Shown here: one piece after another, positions 27,333 to 35,789 of the stretch | How positions within the stretch are numbered: the first letter of the stretch is position 1 | How the letters are laid out: every line of letters begins with the position of its first letter | NCBI RefSeq assembly: GCF_021390535.1 | Contig: NZ_JAJUXG010000003.1 | Span: 186,001 to 250,000 of the forward strand | Source: Dyadobacter sp. CY312 | GTDB taxonomy: Bacteria > Bacteroidota > Bacteroidia > Cytophagales > Spirosomataceae | DNA: 64,000 bases | Direction of reading: 5' to 3' | Program-made: the position numbers and the translations under genes | The notes under the pieces: model-generated | Told to the model about the DNA's origin: nothing | Seen by the model: only the letters and a program-made list of their open reading frames with translations | The model's database searches: none

Positions 27333-28343
27333 CTATTTCCTCAACAGCTCTTCGTAAACGGCAATATAGCCATCCACCATTTTATCTTTTGAAAAAACCG
27401 AAGCAGCCCATTTCCGGCAATCTGCCCGTTTGATCTTGCCTACATTTCCAACGGCATCAACGGCTTCATCTACTGTATTCACCAGAAAACCGGTCTCTCC
27501 ATCTCGAATAAGCTCGGGCATGGAACCACGTTTGAAAGCGATCACGGGTGTGCCGCAAAACATGGATTCCGCCACACTTAAACCAAACGGTTCCTCGAAC
27601 TTTATAGGATGCAGCAAGGCGACAGCCTTTCCAAGTAATTTCCTTCTTTCCTCAGTACCAACATTCCCAATATAGAAGACCTGCTTTTCATCTATATGCG
27701 GTTTCACTTCCCTTTCAAAATAGCCTTCATCCTGTATCAGTCCGGCTATGAAGAGCTTGTATCCTGCCTGTCTTGCTATTTGAATTGCCTCGCTCGTGCC
27801 TTTGTCGGCATGAATTCTGCCAAAGTATAAAAGATAATCATCCGGAATAGCTACGAATGGAAATTCCTCCTCGTTTATCCCGTTGTATACCGTTGCCGCA
27901 TAATCCAGATTTTCATCCCGGTCGGCATTGCTGATGGATACATAATGCGTATGGCCATTGTATTTTCGATAAACCTCCTTGATTTTGGATGACGAAAAAC
28001 CATGTATGGTCGTGACCATTGGCGTCCGAATCAGCTTGGAATATGTGAGTGGCAAAAAATCGAAGTGATTATGGATCAGGTCAAACTGATCGGCTTTTTC
28101 CATTACATTACTGATGTGCATACACTCCACCACTTTGGCATCCACTTGCGCGTTCTCCGCATAGGGAACCGCGCAAGTCGCATCCAGCTTCGCTTTTGTA
28201 ATGGAATCGGAAGTAGCAAAAAGGGTTACATCAATACCTCTTGCGTGCAACCCTTCTGCAAGGTAAGAGGCCACCTGTTCCCAAGGTCCGTACTTGCGGG
28301 GAGGTGTGCGCCATGCTATGGAAGATAAAATGGCTATTTTCAC
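27333..28343 (-). CDS. GT4 family glycosyltransferase
   Basis: A 336-residue GT-B transferase with two Rossmann-like halves. N-terminal motif WRTPPRKYGPWEQVASYLAE and C-terminal nucleotide-sugar pocket motifs (LLYFGRIHADKGTSEAIQIA, FEEPFGLSVAESMFCGTPV followed by IAFKRGSMPELI) mark GT4. GT4 members usually make retaining alpha-glycosidic bonds from NDP-sugars. It follows the fused GT4 gene with a 4-bp stop/start overlap, so the two are translationally coupled. Confidence 0.9.
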   Translation of the reverse strand: MKIAILSSIAWRTPPRKYGPWEQVASYLAEGLHARGIDVTLFATSDSITKAKLDATCAVPYAENAQVDAKVVECMHISNVMEKADQFDLIHNHFDFLPLTYSKLIRTPMVTTIHGFSSSKIKEVYRKYNGHTHYVSISNADRDENLDYAATVYNGINEEEFPFVAIPDDYLLYFGRIHADKGTSEAIQIARQAGYKLFIAGLIQDEGYFEREVKPHIDEKQVFYIGNVGTEERRKLLGKAVALLHPIKFEEPFGLSVAESMFCGTPVIAFKRGSMPELIRDGETGFLVNTVDEAVDAVGNVGKIKRADCRKWAASVFSKDKMVDGYIAVYEELLRK

Positions 28344-30580
28344 AATCGTTGCCCTTCCAGTTTGGAAACTTCTTCAAATGCTTCAAGCACACTCAAATAA
28401 GAAATCAGATAGGCCAATGTACTTTCCGCTCCCTGGTTCCGGTTCACGCCATAACTTTCCAATCCGTCACAACAGCCTTTAGTCTCAAAGTCATATAAAC
28501 TGATACGAAGGTCATTTTCTCCCAAAAACCACATAAAACAGGTATAAAGCTGCGGAATGTAGGCCTGATCTTTGGTGAGTCTGAATGCCTGATGCAACAT
28601 CAGAACCATAGCCAAAACGTCCAGTGGCTGCTGCGCAAACATGGAATTCTCTCCATCCTTTTTATACCAGGTATCATTTCCTACCACTGAAAGATAACCA
28701 TTTCGCAACGTGATCTCAGTCAGAAAATTCATGCTTTCCAGCCCTACTTCATTTACTTTTTCGTCATTCAAAAACTCCGCAGCATGCAGCAACGCAAGAG
28801 GTAAAAATGCATTGTCGTAAGCCAGTAATGACTCAAACCAATGCCAGTCGTCGGTGCGATTAATCTCATAATCTTCAATGAGCCGGTTAGATAGTTTTCT
28901 CAGTATCTCGATCATGCCTTCGTCGGAAGGATTACTTTTGAGATAATGACAAATCCCAACCATGGTATTGGCTATACTTCGGATTGATTTAAGTTTTACA
29001 AAATTTGGATAGGCATCAAAGAAAATCTCCCGGCCAGTTTGGTAATAGGCGTCATTGGGTGCATTGCCCAGCAAATAGCCCAATGCCCATATTGTTCTGC
29101 CAAAAGAATCTTCCGAACCTACCTCATCCAAAAAATTCCGGTTGAAACTAAGGAAATTCCGGAAAGCCCCATCCGGATTCTGCATGTAATGAATGTAGCT
29201 CAGATACGTCGGCGAGAGTTTAAGCGCCAACGGATGTTTATTGCGTTTGTAAGTCATCATCACCATCAGCAAAGCCCTTGCGTTATCGTCCAGACAATAA
29301 CCTTCCTTCAAGTTCGGAATTCCGTATTTGGCGTGTTGAATGATACCGGTATCATCGGTAAGTCGCTGAATGTGATCCAATAAAAACGGAGGCAGCGCGG
29401 GTAGATCCAGCATCATCTCCTTGTCTGTCAGCTCAGGCTGCTCTGCTACAACCTTGTGTGCCAGATCGGAATACTTTTCACCAATTTTTGGCCAGGTGAT
29501 TTCTCTCCCGAAGTCAGATGCCTTTTTACGAAGTTCCTGCATCACCTCAGGGTGATCGAGCAGGTCAAGGAAAATGTCGCTTAATGCCTCTGAATCATTG
29601 AAACCAAACAACCTTCCCCGTCCCTCCGCAAGCATTTCGGCTGCATGCCAATAAGGCGTTGATATCACCGCAGCGCCTGCGCCAATGGCATAAGACAATG
29701 TCCCGCTGGTAATTTGCGCTTCGTTGGTATAAGGCGTGATGTAAATATCTGTGGCAGAAAGGTATTTGAACAGCTCAGACTGATCAATAAACTCATTCAG
29801 GAAAATAACATGTTTCTCTAAGCCGAGTTTTTTTACAAGCCCCAAAAGAAAGATCCTGTATTCCTCTCCCGAATGCCTGATCACGTTGGGATGGGTTTTG
29901 CCCAAAACAATGTAAACCAGCTGCGGATACTTCGCCACCACTGCCGGAAGTGCTTTTAAAACGGTTTCAATTCCTTTGTTCCTGCCTATAAAACCGAAGG
30001 TGAGCAATACCTGTTTGGTCGATAATTTAAATTCCTTTTTGGCCTGCAACTGATCAAACCGGATGTCAGGCACACCATGATTAATCTGTATGATTTTACT
30101 TTCAGGCACTCCGTTTTCAGCCACCAGCATATCGATCGCCGTTTGACTCATTACCACCACCGACTGCGCTATTTTGCAGATCTCGATCAGTACGGCGCGC
30201 TCATTGTAAGAAGGATTTTTTAAAACCGTATGCAATGTTACGATCAATGGTACTTGCAGCCTGTATAACAACGGAAGAATGTATATCCCGTTTTGTCCTC
30301 CAAAAATCCCGAATTCGTGTTGCAAAAGGCAAACATCCGCACCACTGATATTGATAAAATTGGCAGCTTCCAGATAATCGGCCTGCTCTTCCTGCCTGAT
30401 GGTCAGTTTAACTTCACTCGGGTAATCGTAATGTTGGTCATTATCATCCATCGCCACCACCAGTCCCTGATTTACACGCTCCACATGGGCAGCACCAACC
30501 ATGGAGTCAAATAAATTTTTAGTAAACGTACCAATTCCGCATTCCCGCGGCGGGAATGTACCTATAAACGAAATCTTCAT
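28340..30580 (-). CDS. GT4 glycosyltransferase fused to an (alpha/alpha)6-type domain
   Basis: A 746-residue bifunctional-looking protein. Residues 1-370 are a GT4 glycosyltransferase (FPPRECGIGTFTKNL, LLTFGFIGRNKGIETVLKAL, DIYITPYTNEAQITSGTLSY). Residues about 385-740 contain tandem helical pairs (LKEGYCLDDNARALLMVMMT, GSEDSFGRTIWALGYLL, LLAYDNAFLPLALLHAAEFL) like an (alpha/alpha)6 toroid of the six-hairpin glycosidase type. The second domain may be a glycoside hydrolase or phosphorylase, or a binding scaffold; I see no clear catalytic motif to decide. With the downstream GT4 and GH130 it suggests a glycan synthesis and turnover locus. Confidence 0.85.
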   Translation of the reverse strand: MKISFIGTFPPRECGIGTFTKNLFDSMVGAAHVERVNQGLVVAMDDNDQHYDYPSEVKLTIRQEEQADYLEAANFINISGADVCLLQHEFGIFGGQNGIYILPLLYRLQVPLIVTLHTVLKNPSYNERAVLIEICKIAQSVVVMSQTAIDMLVAENGVPESKIIQINHGVPDIRFDQLQAKKEFKLSTKQVLLTFGFIGRNKGIETVLKALPAVVAKYPQLVYIVLGKTHPNVIRHSGEEYRIFLLGLVKKLGLEKHVIFLNEFIDQSELFKYLSATDIYITPYTNEAQITSGTLSYAIGAGAAVISTPYWHAAEMLAEGRGRLFGFNDSEALSDIFLDLLDHPEVMQELRKKASDFGREITWPKIGEKYSDLAHKVVAEQPELTDKEMMLDLPALPPFLLDHIQRLTDDTGIIQHAKYGIPNLKEGYCLDDNARALLMVMMTYKRNKHPLALKLSPTYLSYIHYMQNPDGAFRNFLSFNRNFLDEVGSEDSFGRTIWALGYLLGNAPNDAYYQTGREIFFDAYPNFVKLKSIRSIANTMVGICHYLKSNPSDEGMIEILRKLSNRLIEDYEINRTDDWHWFESLLAYDNAFLPLALLHAAEFLNDEKVNEVGLESMNFLTEITLRNGYLSVVGNDTWYKKDGENSMFAQQPLDVLAMVLMLHQAFRLTKDQAYIPQLYTCFMWFLGENDLRISLYDFETKGCCDGLESYGVNRNQGAESTLAYLISYLSVLEAFEEVSKLEGQRL

Positions 30581-30703
30581 AATTGTGCGGAGTTGATTTC
30601 TTCTAAGTTAACCAAATTACCCCACAACAGAACCCTATTTCATTGAATTTCAGTACATTTAAGATATTACACTCATTGCCTCGGTCAGGGAGGTGCAGAT
30701 ATG

Positions 30704-30733
30704 TTGAATGTCCGTTTTAAAGGGTTATCTTAC
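30704..30733 (+). promoter_or_regulatory. Promoter-like element before the 37-residue gene
   Basis: TTG at 30704-30706 is separated by exactly 19 bases from TATCTTAC at 30726-30733, close to the Bacteroidota TTG-N19-TAnnTTTG promoter. Two bases of the second box differ. It lies about 20 bases before the small gene start. Confidence 0.45.
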
Positions 30734-30749
30734 ATAAATCAAAAAAAAT

Positions 30750-30863
30750 ATGGCAAAAGAAAAAGTTGCACCGAAAGGTGACAAGAAAAAGGCAGAGAAG
30801 AGTCTGAAAGAAAAGAGAGCCGACAAAAAAGAAAAAAGGGACAGTAAATCAGGTGGTGAATAA
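30750..30863 (+). CDS. 37-residue lysine-rich protein
   Basis: An ATG at 30750 opens 37 codons of a very basic, Lys/Glu-rich protein ending KSGGE with a TAA at 30861-30863. The composition (about two-fifths Lys plus Arg, no hydrophobic segment) suggests a disordered nucleic-acid- or ribosome-binding protein. It is supported by a promoter-like element just upstream and an intrinsic terminator just downstream, the arrangement expected of a real single-gene transcript. No named family recognised. Confidence 0.6.
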   Translation: MAKEKVAPKGDKKKAEKSLKEKRADKKEKRDSKSGGE

Positions 30864-30890
30864 TCTGATATTTTAAATAAATTTTCAAAA

Positions 30891-30924
30891 AGGGTCGTCA
30901 GCTTTAATCGGCTGGCGACCCTTT
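30891..30924 (+). terminator. Intrinsic terminator after the 37-residue gene
   Basis: AGGGTCGTCAGC pairs with GCTGGCGACCCT (one G-U) across a 7-base loop, preceded by an A-run and followed by TTTCATTT, 28 bp after the stop. Confidence 0.75.
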
Positions 30925-31039
30925 TCATTTATGCTTTTTTAACAAAACAAATTTTAAAACGACCCGATATACAAAGGATTTCAGGTGCTTTTGGTTATTC
31001 CGTATATCAACTCTGCAAATCCTCCAAAATACACATACA

Positions 31040-32158
31040 GTGAAAAAGACAGTCCTCATTTCAGTAACAATTCTTGTGTTGGTGGCTGGTGTAATGGCCT
31101 GGTACGTATACCTCGACAACCAGGTCATAAGACGACCGCAAACTCCCTCGCCGCCTTATCCTTACTATTCAGAAGAGGTCAGTTTCAAAAACCAAAATGT
31201 GACGCTGGCAGGAACGCTGACCTTGCCTTCAAAAACGGGCAAATATCCGGTGGTGGTTTTGATCAGCGGGAGCGGTGCACAAAACCGGGATGGAGAGATG
31301 TTAAACCACAAACCCTTTCTCGTTCTGGCTGATCACCTGACCAGAAACGGTATTGGCGTTTTGCGGTATGATGACCGGGGCTTCGGGAAGTCAACCGGAA
31401 ATTTCAAACCTGCAACTTCTGATGACTTCTCTCATGACGCCGAAAGTGCTGTCAATTTTCTGAAAAGCAGAAAGGATGTTGATACCGCAAAAATTGGTTT
31501 AATCGGGCATAGTGAAGGTGGATTGATTGCGCCTATGGTCGCTGCAAGATCCAAAGATGTTGCCGTCATCGTATTGCTTGCCGGACCCGGTATGGAACTT
31601 AAAAAGCTACTTTTGATACAAGATGGGCTGATTGCAAAAGCTTATGGTATGTCGGATGAGAACGTCAAAAAATTGGTTGGCATCAATGAAAAGGCTTATG
31701 AACTGGTAATTCAGTCTACCGATATCAACAAGCTCAAAACCGACATGACTCGATTCGTGAATGAAAATATTTCAAAAATTCCGGATAAGCTCATTCCGGC
31801 CAAAATGACCCGGGAACAAGTTGCGGCCGCCCGAATTGAGAGCCTGTCGTCACCCTGGTTTCAATATGCGTTGAAATACAATCCGGAAGAAACACTTGTA
31901 AAAGTAAAATGTCCTGTTCTGGCAATCAATGGAGAGAAAGATATACAGGTAGTTCCGGAGGAGAATCTTTCAGCGATTAAACTGGCGCTGAAAAAGGGAG
32001 GAAATACGAATGTGACAACAAAAGAACTACCTAATCTGAACCATCTGTTTCAGGAATGTAAAACCGGTTCGCCGGCAGAGTATGGTGAAATAGAACAGAC
32101 TTTTGCACCTGCCGCGCTGAATGAGATTTCGGGTTGGATTTTGAAGCAGGTGAAGTAA
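31040..32158 (+). CDS. Alpha/beta hydrolase, serine aminopeptidase S33-like
   Basis: A 372-residue hydrolase starting at a GTG, with an N-terminal membrane or signal segment (TVLISVTILVLVAGVMAWY). The alpha/beta-hydrolase core shows the oxyanion region ISGSGAQNRDGE, the RYDDRGFGKSTG loop, nucleophile elbow GHSEGG with Ser158, an acidic residue in NGEKDIQV and a terminal His in PNLNHLFQ. It is predicted to be a periplasmic or membrane-anchored esterase or peptidase. It converges with the response regulator gene, leaving only 9 bp between stops. Confidence 0.88.
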   Translation: MKKTVLISVTILVLVAGVMAWYVYLDNQVIRRPQTPSPPYPYYSEEVSFKNQNVTLAGTLTLPSKTGKYPVVVLISGSGAQNRDGEMLNHKPFLVLADHLTRNGIGVLRYDDRGFGKSTGNFKPATSDDFSHDAESAVNFLKSRKDVDTAKIGLIGHSEGGLIAPMVAARSKDVAVIVLLAGPGMELKKLLLIQDGLIAKAYGMSDENVKKLVGINEKAYELVIQSTDINKLKTDMTRFVNENISKIPDKLIPAKMTREQVAAARIESLSSPWFQYALKYNPEETLVKVKCPVLAINGEKDIQVVPEENLSAIKLALKKGGNTNVTTKELPNLNHLFQECKTGSPAEYGEIEQTFAPAALNEISGWILKQVK

Positions 32159-32167
32159 AGTGCTTCG

Positions 32168-32836
32168 CTACATTTCTATCAACCCATTTTTCACTGCAAA
32201 CACAACCAGACTTACAGAATTGTTTAAGCCTGTTTTTAACAACAGGTTTTTTCTGTGACCTTCCACGGTTCTATAACTGATGAAAAGCTCGTCTGCTATT
32301 TGCTGTGTATTCTGACCTTTGCAGATCAGTTTCAAAACATCCATTTCACGCTCAGTCAAGGAGATATTTTCTGATTCAAGAAACGTATTTTTCCGAAGGT
32401 TCTTTCGTTCAACCGACTGTATCGCTTCTCTCAGAACGGCCGCGATTTCCTCGTCCATGTAATGCCCTTTGTAATAAACCTGATCAATGGCCTCAATCAT
32501 TTTTTTCTGGTCAATGTCTTTTGGCAAATACCCGTGAACGCCAATTTTCATCATTTGCCTGATGTAGTCGTGCGAATAATTCATGGACAAAATGATAATC
32601 TTTATTTCAGGAAAATCCTCCCGGATAATCACACTGGCCTCCTGCCCGCTCATGCCTTTCATTTTAAGGTCGAGCAATATTACGTCGGGCTTTTGAAATG
32701 CTAACTTGGCAAGCAATTCTTCTCCGGATGAAGCCTCTAAAACGACCTCGTATTTATCAAACTTTTTAAGGATTTGAATCAACCCCTGCCTGAAAAGCAT
32801 ATGGTCGTCGACAATGGCCAATTTTAAAACATCCAT
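32168..32836 (-). CDS. NarL/FixJ-type response regulator
   Basis: A 222-residue two-component regulator. The receiver domain has the acidic pocket (AIVDDHMLF), phosphoacceptor Asp56 in ILLDLKMKG, and switch residues in IILSMNYS and YLPKDI. The C-terminal LuxR-type helix-turn-helix (LTEREMDVLKLICKGQN followed by IADELFISYRTVEGHRKNLL) binds DNA. It lies 24 bp after the histidine kinase gene and is its likely partner. Confidence 0.94.
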   Translation of the reverse strand: MDVLKLAIVDDHMLFRQGLIQILKKFDKYEVVLEASSGEELLAKLAFQKPDVILLDLKMKGMSGQEASVIIREDFPEIKIIILSMNYSHDYIRQMMKIGVHGYLPKDIDQKKMIEAIDQVYYKGHYMDEEIAAVLREAIQSVERKNLRKNTFLESENISLTEREMDVLKLICKGQNTQQIADELFISYRTVEGHRKNLLLKTGLNNSVSLVVFAVKNGLIEM

Positions 32837-32860
32837 AATTCTTGCTGGCTTAGGAGGTGA

Positions 32861-33652
32861 TTAGACAATGGGTACCATTAGTTCGATCCGGGTGCCGGAA
32901 CCAGGCGATGAGCTGATATTGAGCTTTCCGTTGAGAGAGCTTATCCGTGCTTTTATGCCACTCAGCCCCATGGATTGTTTGGGAGCATTATCTGCCTCCT
33001 GATAGTCGAAACCGCATCCGTCGTCGGATATTGTCAGAATAAGAAAACCCTGATTTTGATTGAGCGTAACTTCAATCAATTCCGGATTGGCGTGTTTCAA
33101 AGCGTTTCCCGTTGCTTCCTGCACAATGCGGTACAGTCCCAATTCAGTTTGCCTATTCAGTTTGGCATCAAAATTAATCTCACATTCGGCATTAACTCCT
33201 CCTGCCTCTATTCTTGTTAAAAGCATACGAACGGCCTGTTGAAACCCGAATTCTTCGATACTAAGAGGCGAAAGATTTTGCGCGATCTGCCTGATCTCCT
33301 GCACCGTATTTTCCAGAATTCCATTCGCGTTCGACGCAAGCTGCATCATTTCCTCCGCCGATGTTTCGTACTGAATCTGATTGATATAGAGTTTGGCAGC
33401 CGAAAGTGCTCCGCCAATTTCATCATGAAGATCCCGCGATATCCGCTCCCGCTCATTTTCCTGCGAATTAACCACCAGACCCGTTAGATCTTTCTGATAC
33501 TGTAATTCCTGATCCTGAATGATTTGTGCCTGCTTGTGCAATTTTCGCTGGTACAACAGGAAAAATATGATCAGCGACAACGCAAGGACAAACACAAAAG
33601 CCAGGCCTCCAAATAAAAGCTGCGAGAACTCTAATTCGCCCGGGTTTTCCAT
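32861..33652 (-). CDS. Sensor histidine kinase (HisKA_3, NarX-like)
   Basis: A 263-residue kinase with one membrane helix near residues 13-34, a short coiled linker, the HisKA_3 box with His76 (ERISRDLHDEIGGALSAAKL) and an HATPase domain (EATGNALKHA, SDDGCGFDY, GLSGIKARI, GSGTRIEL). It has no recognisable extracytoplasmic sensor domain of its own. Its first 22 bases overlap the end of the upstream seven-helix membrane gene, so the two are translationally linked and that protein may supply the signal input. Confidence 0.93.
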   Translation of the reverse strand: MENPGELEFSQLLFGGLAFVFVLALSLIIFFLLYQRKLHKQAQIIQDQELQYQKDLTGLVVNSQENERERISRDLHDEIGGALSAAKLYINQIQYETSAEEMMQLASNANGILENTVQEIRQIAQNLSPLSIEEFGFQQAVRMLLTRIEAGGVNAECEINFDAKLNRQTELGLYRIVQEATGNALKHANPELIEVTLNQNQGFLILTISDDGCGFDYQEADNAPKQSMGLSGIKARISSLNGKLNISSSPGSGTRIELMVPIV

Positions 33653-34281
33653 AATGAATAAGTGTAAGTCAGGTATAGCAGTCCGTTAAGCAAAGCGTGA
33701 ATCATCCAGACCTGATAATTCAGTTTTTGAGAATACTGCAACATAAAATTAATGAAGAGAAAAATCAGGAAATTTCCCGAAAAAAATAAGAGTAACCCGG
33801 TAGAAATACTGAACATCGGAATCGTCCAAAGCTTGCCGGAAGGCTGATTTTTATACAATTTTCCGTAATAGAGCATGATTAAAAGCAGCAACGTAACACT
33901 CTCGATCAGTCTGCCGCTGTTGTCTATCATCACGCCTTCGTTCGAAACCTGAAGGGTTTTGTAAATCATATAGCTGGTAAAAGCTAAAATAATCGGGATA
34001 CATGCCCGTGTCAGAAGTTTAATGTTCAGCTCGCTGCTAAACATCCATAACAACAGGGCAAATTCCACCGTAATGTATATTGGCCAAAGAAAAAGATTTG
34101 AGGTTTTGTAGAGCCAATAGATTCTGGAAAGCGATTCAATAGCAAAAGCAAAGAAAACAAGACAGGCCAGGATTTTAAGCGTTGTATCCAACTTTTTAAA
34201 TCTGACCGCACCAGTTACAGCGGCTAACAGAATGGGTAAAAAAGCAAAGAAAATAACAAGCTGCTCACTAGAATAATGCAT
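33631..34281 (-). CDS. Seven-helix membrane protein of unknown function
   Basis: A 216-residue protein from the ATG at 34281 (MHYSSEQLV); a TTG start 21 bases earlier is also possible. Hydrophobicity by eye gives about seven membrane segments (for example LVIFFAFLPILLAAV, LLLLIMLYYGKLY, LLLFFSGNFLIFLFINFML) with few charged residues. No family recognised. Its 22-bp overlap with the histidine kinase gene suggests it is the sensory or partner subunit of that kinase. It would start the three-gene operon that ends with the response regulator. Confidence 0.7.
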   Translation of the reverse strand: MHYSSEQLVIFFAFLPILLAAVTGAVRFKKLDTTLKILACLVFFAFAIESLSRIYWLYKTSNLFLWPIYITVEFALLLWMFSSELNIKLLTRACIPIILAFTSYMIYKTLQVSNEGVMIDNSGRLIESVTLLLLIMLYYGKLYKNQPSGKLWTIPMFSISTGLLLFFSGNFLIFLFINFMLQYSQKLNYQVWMIHALLNGLLYLTYTYSLWKTRAN

Positions 34282-34313
34282 AAGTGCTGGATTGAGGCGC
34301 AAATAAAGACATT

Positions 34314-34365
34314 AATGACTCTTTTTGCCGGATATAGAAGATTTTACCGGCAAAAAAGAGTCATT
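34314..34365 (-). terminator. Terminator between the hypothetical gene and the signalling operon
   Basis: AATGACTCTTTTTGCCGG pairs with CCGGCAAAAAAGAGTCATT (one extra A) across a 15-base loop, directly after the minus-strand gene ending at 34374 and 33 bp before the 7TM gene start. Nearly perfect 18-base arms. Confidence 0.65.
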
Positions 34366-34373
34366 TTATGATT

Positions 34374-35051
34374 CTAGCAGGTTCTTGGGCAAGGTGCTGT
34401 CAGGTCGTAGTATCCGCCGTCTTTACCATCATCCAACCCTTTAGAAACATCGTTTCCATGAAGTACCACTCCAAATGTAGATGTCATTTCCTTCGTTGTC
34501 AGATAATTTACGCCATAATATTCGTGCAGAACAAATTCGATGAGGATATCAGGAGCCTTTTCAAATTTGAATAAGGTCTGTATAAACTCCTTGAGAGGAT
34601 AATTATACCCTCTTGTAAAACCATAAGGCGTCAGGAAGCTTTTGTTGGAAATCTCATCCGCGCTACCCTTTACAATCCAGTTTCTCTTCCATTGATTAAT
34701 CAGTTCAATAGGCACTTCTCCTTCATCCTCACCCAATGCGGAATATACATTTCTTGCCTGCACGTAATAGGGCGTCAGGATTTGGCCGGTATTGTCCGTT
34801 CCAAACAGCAGGATCTGGAAACTTTTGTTTTCCTCATCCAGCCCGAACCGGACTTTTACAGTACTTACGCCAATTGTGGAAATCAGTGAGGTCATGTCCG
34901 CAGCATCGAACACGGCTGCTGTAATAAGTCCTTCCTCTTTTTTAAAAAATTCATAGGGTTTCTGGTCAAATTCAAGCTCTTTCCAGGCTATTGTCCAGTT
35001 GTCAAAGACTTTTTCTGAGATAAGATTTGCATTTAATTCTTTGTTGAGCAT
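34374..35051 (-). CDS. Hypothetical protein, unrecognised
   Basis: A 225-residue soluble protein without signal peptide or membrane segment. The composition is normal for a genuine gene, with a mix of alpha and beta segments (FKKEEGLITAAVFDAADMTS, VKVRFGLDEENKSFQILLFG, PYYVQARNVYSALGEDEGEV) and a Cys-containing end (CPRTC). It is followed by a strong terminator hairpin. I do not recognise a family. The large gene-poor region follows upstream (35052-35789). Confidence 0.6.
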   Translation of the reverse strand: MLNKELNANLISEKVFDNWTIAWKELEFDQKPYEFFKKEEGLITAAVFDAADMTSLISTIGVSTVKVRFGLDEENKSFQILLFGTDNTGQILTPYYVQARNVYSALGEDEGEVPIELINQWKRNWIVKGSADEISNKSFLTPYGFTRGYNYPLKEFIQTLFKFEKAPDILIEFVLHEYYGVNYLTTKEMTSTFGVVLHGNDVSKGLDDGKDGGYYDLTAPCPRTC

Positions 35052-35254
35052 AGGGTTAAAATGATTTAAGGCATTGCTACCAATGACTGTGGCTTAAAAA
35101 GAGGTGTTTTCGAAAATAGGAAGGTAAAATCAGAGACATTATACTATCTGATTTACAACGATCTGAATAAAAAAGATCGAAATTTTATTACAGGAAATTC
35201 CTGATTCCTGTTGCTATCGCGGTAAACAGAATAGCGAGGTTGAATTCCCCCCCC

Positions 35255-35292
35255 CCGTAAAACACCTGTTTTTGGAAACACGTGTTTTACGG
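35255..35292. repeat. Inverted repeat beside C10 tract
   Basis: CCGTAAAACAC at 35255-35265 pairs with GTGTTTTACGG at 35282-35292. The right arm includes the 12-base palindrome AAACACGTGTTT. The left arm starts at the end of a run of ten C (35247-35256). No gene is directly adjacent. Confidence 0.5.
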
Positions 35293-35576
35293 CTTACAGA
35301 GAAAACATTTTATGGAGAACTTTGATCCGTTAAAAAGATCAGGTCACTTTTTATGTATTTATGAAAAGTGCGGAGAGGAATTGACAGATGGAATAGTCTA
35401 AGGTTCGCCAAGCAAAAATTACGACCGGAACGACCTTAAATTGAGAAGATTCCAAAAAATAAAATATCTGATATAAATGTCGTTGCTGTGTTTAAGAGGT
35501 CAGAAGTATTGAAATAGTTACTAAGCAACAGTCTTATAACCATTTAATTAAACCCTCCTCTATAAAATACAGACTC

Positions 35577-35738
35577 AGCAACTGGGAAAGCAGGCCGGGT
35601 TGGTTCATATCATTTTGAACTCAACGTATGAAAAAATTCAAAAGGCTCTTGGATACAGCAGCGACACTCACTTTGAAATAAAACCCTCCTAAAATTCAAT
35701 TGAGTTGCTGCGGTGAAGAAATTCACCGCAGCTTTTTT
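35577..35738 (+). ncRNA. Candidate structured RNA ending in an intrinsic terminator
   Basis: CAGCAACT near 35577 pairs with AGTTGCTG at 35703-35710, enclosing a smaller hairpin (GTTGGTTCA with TGAACTCAAC) around 35600-35630. The terminator stem GCTGCGGTGAA/TTCACCGCAGC (35707-35732) followed by TTTTTT gives a strong end. Its left part shares bases with the outer pairing, so the two folds compete. No matching protein gene lies upstream on this strand. No known RNA family could be assigned. Confidence 0.35.
35707..35738 (+). terminator. Strong intrinsic terminator
   Basis: Eleven perfect base pairs (GCTGCGGTGAA at 35707-35717, TTCACCGCAGC at 35722-35732) with a 4-base loop and a T6 tail. It converges with prfC, which ends at 35790, so it must terminate a plus-strand transcript from the gene-poor region or act on the other strand incidentally. 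Confidence 0.7.
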
Positions 35739-35789
35739 GGTGTCAGAAATTTGGAATCGAGACGGTCGGTGACTGCATTAACAGGCTCA

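Larger units (their letters stand above)
35052..35789. other. 738-bp gene-poor region
   Basis: No credible long gene lies here on either strand. It contains a C10 tract (35247-35256) beside an inverted repeat (35255-35292), a 29-codon frame at 35312-35401 of doubtful value, and at its end paired segments plus a strong plus-strand terminator (35577-35738) suggesting an RNA transcript. Short frames around 35560-35690 have no recognisable family. Confidence 0.55.

Noticed and set aside
35312-35401. 29-codon frame starting MENFDPLKRS
   Set aside because: No promoter, terminator or conserved features; too short to call.
35560-35690. Short frame with LGYSSDTHFEIKPS-like reading
   Set aside because: It has a faint resemblance to an AraC helix-turn-helix tail, but is only about 40 codons without a start or supporting sequence; treated as chance or a very old relic.
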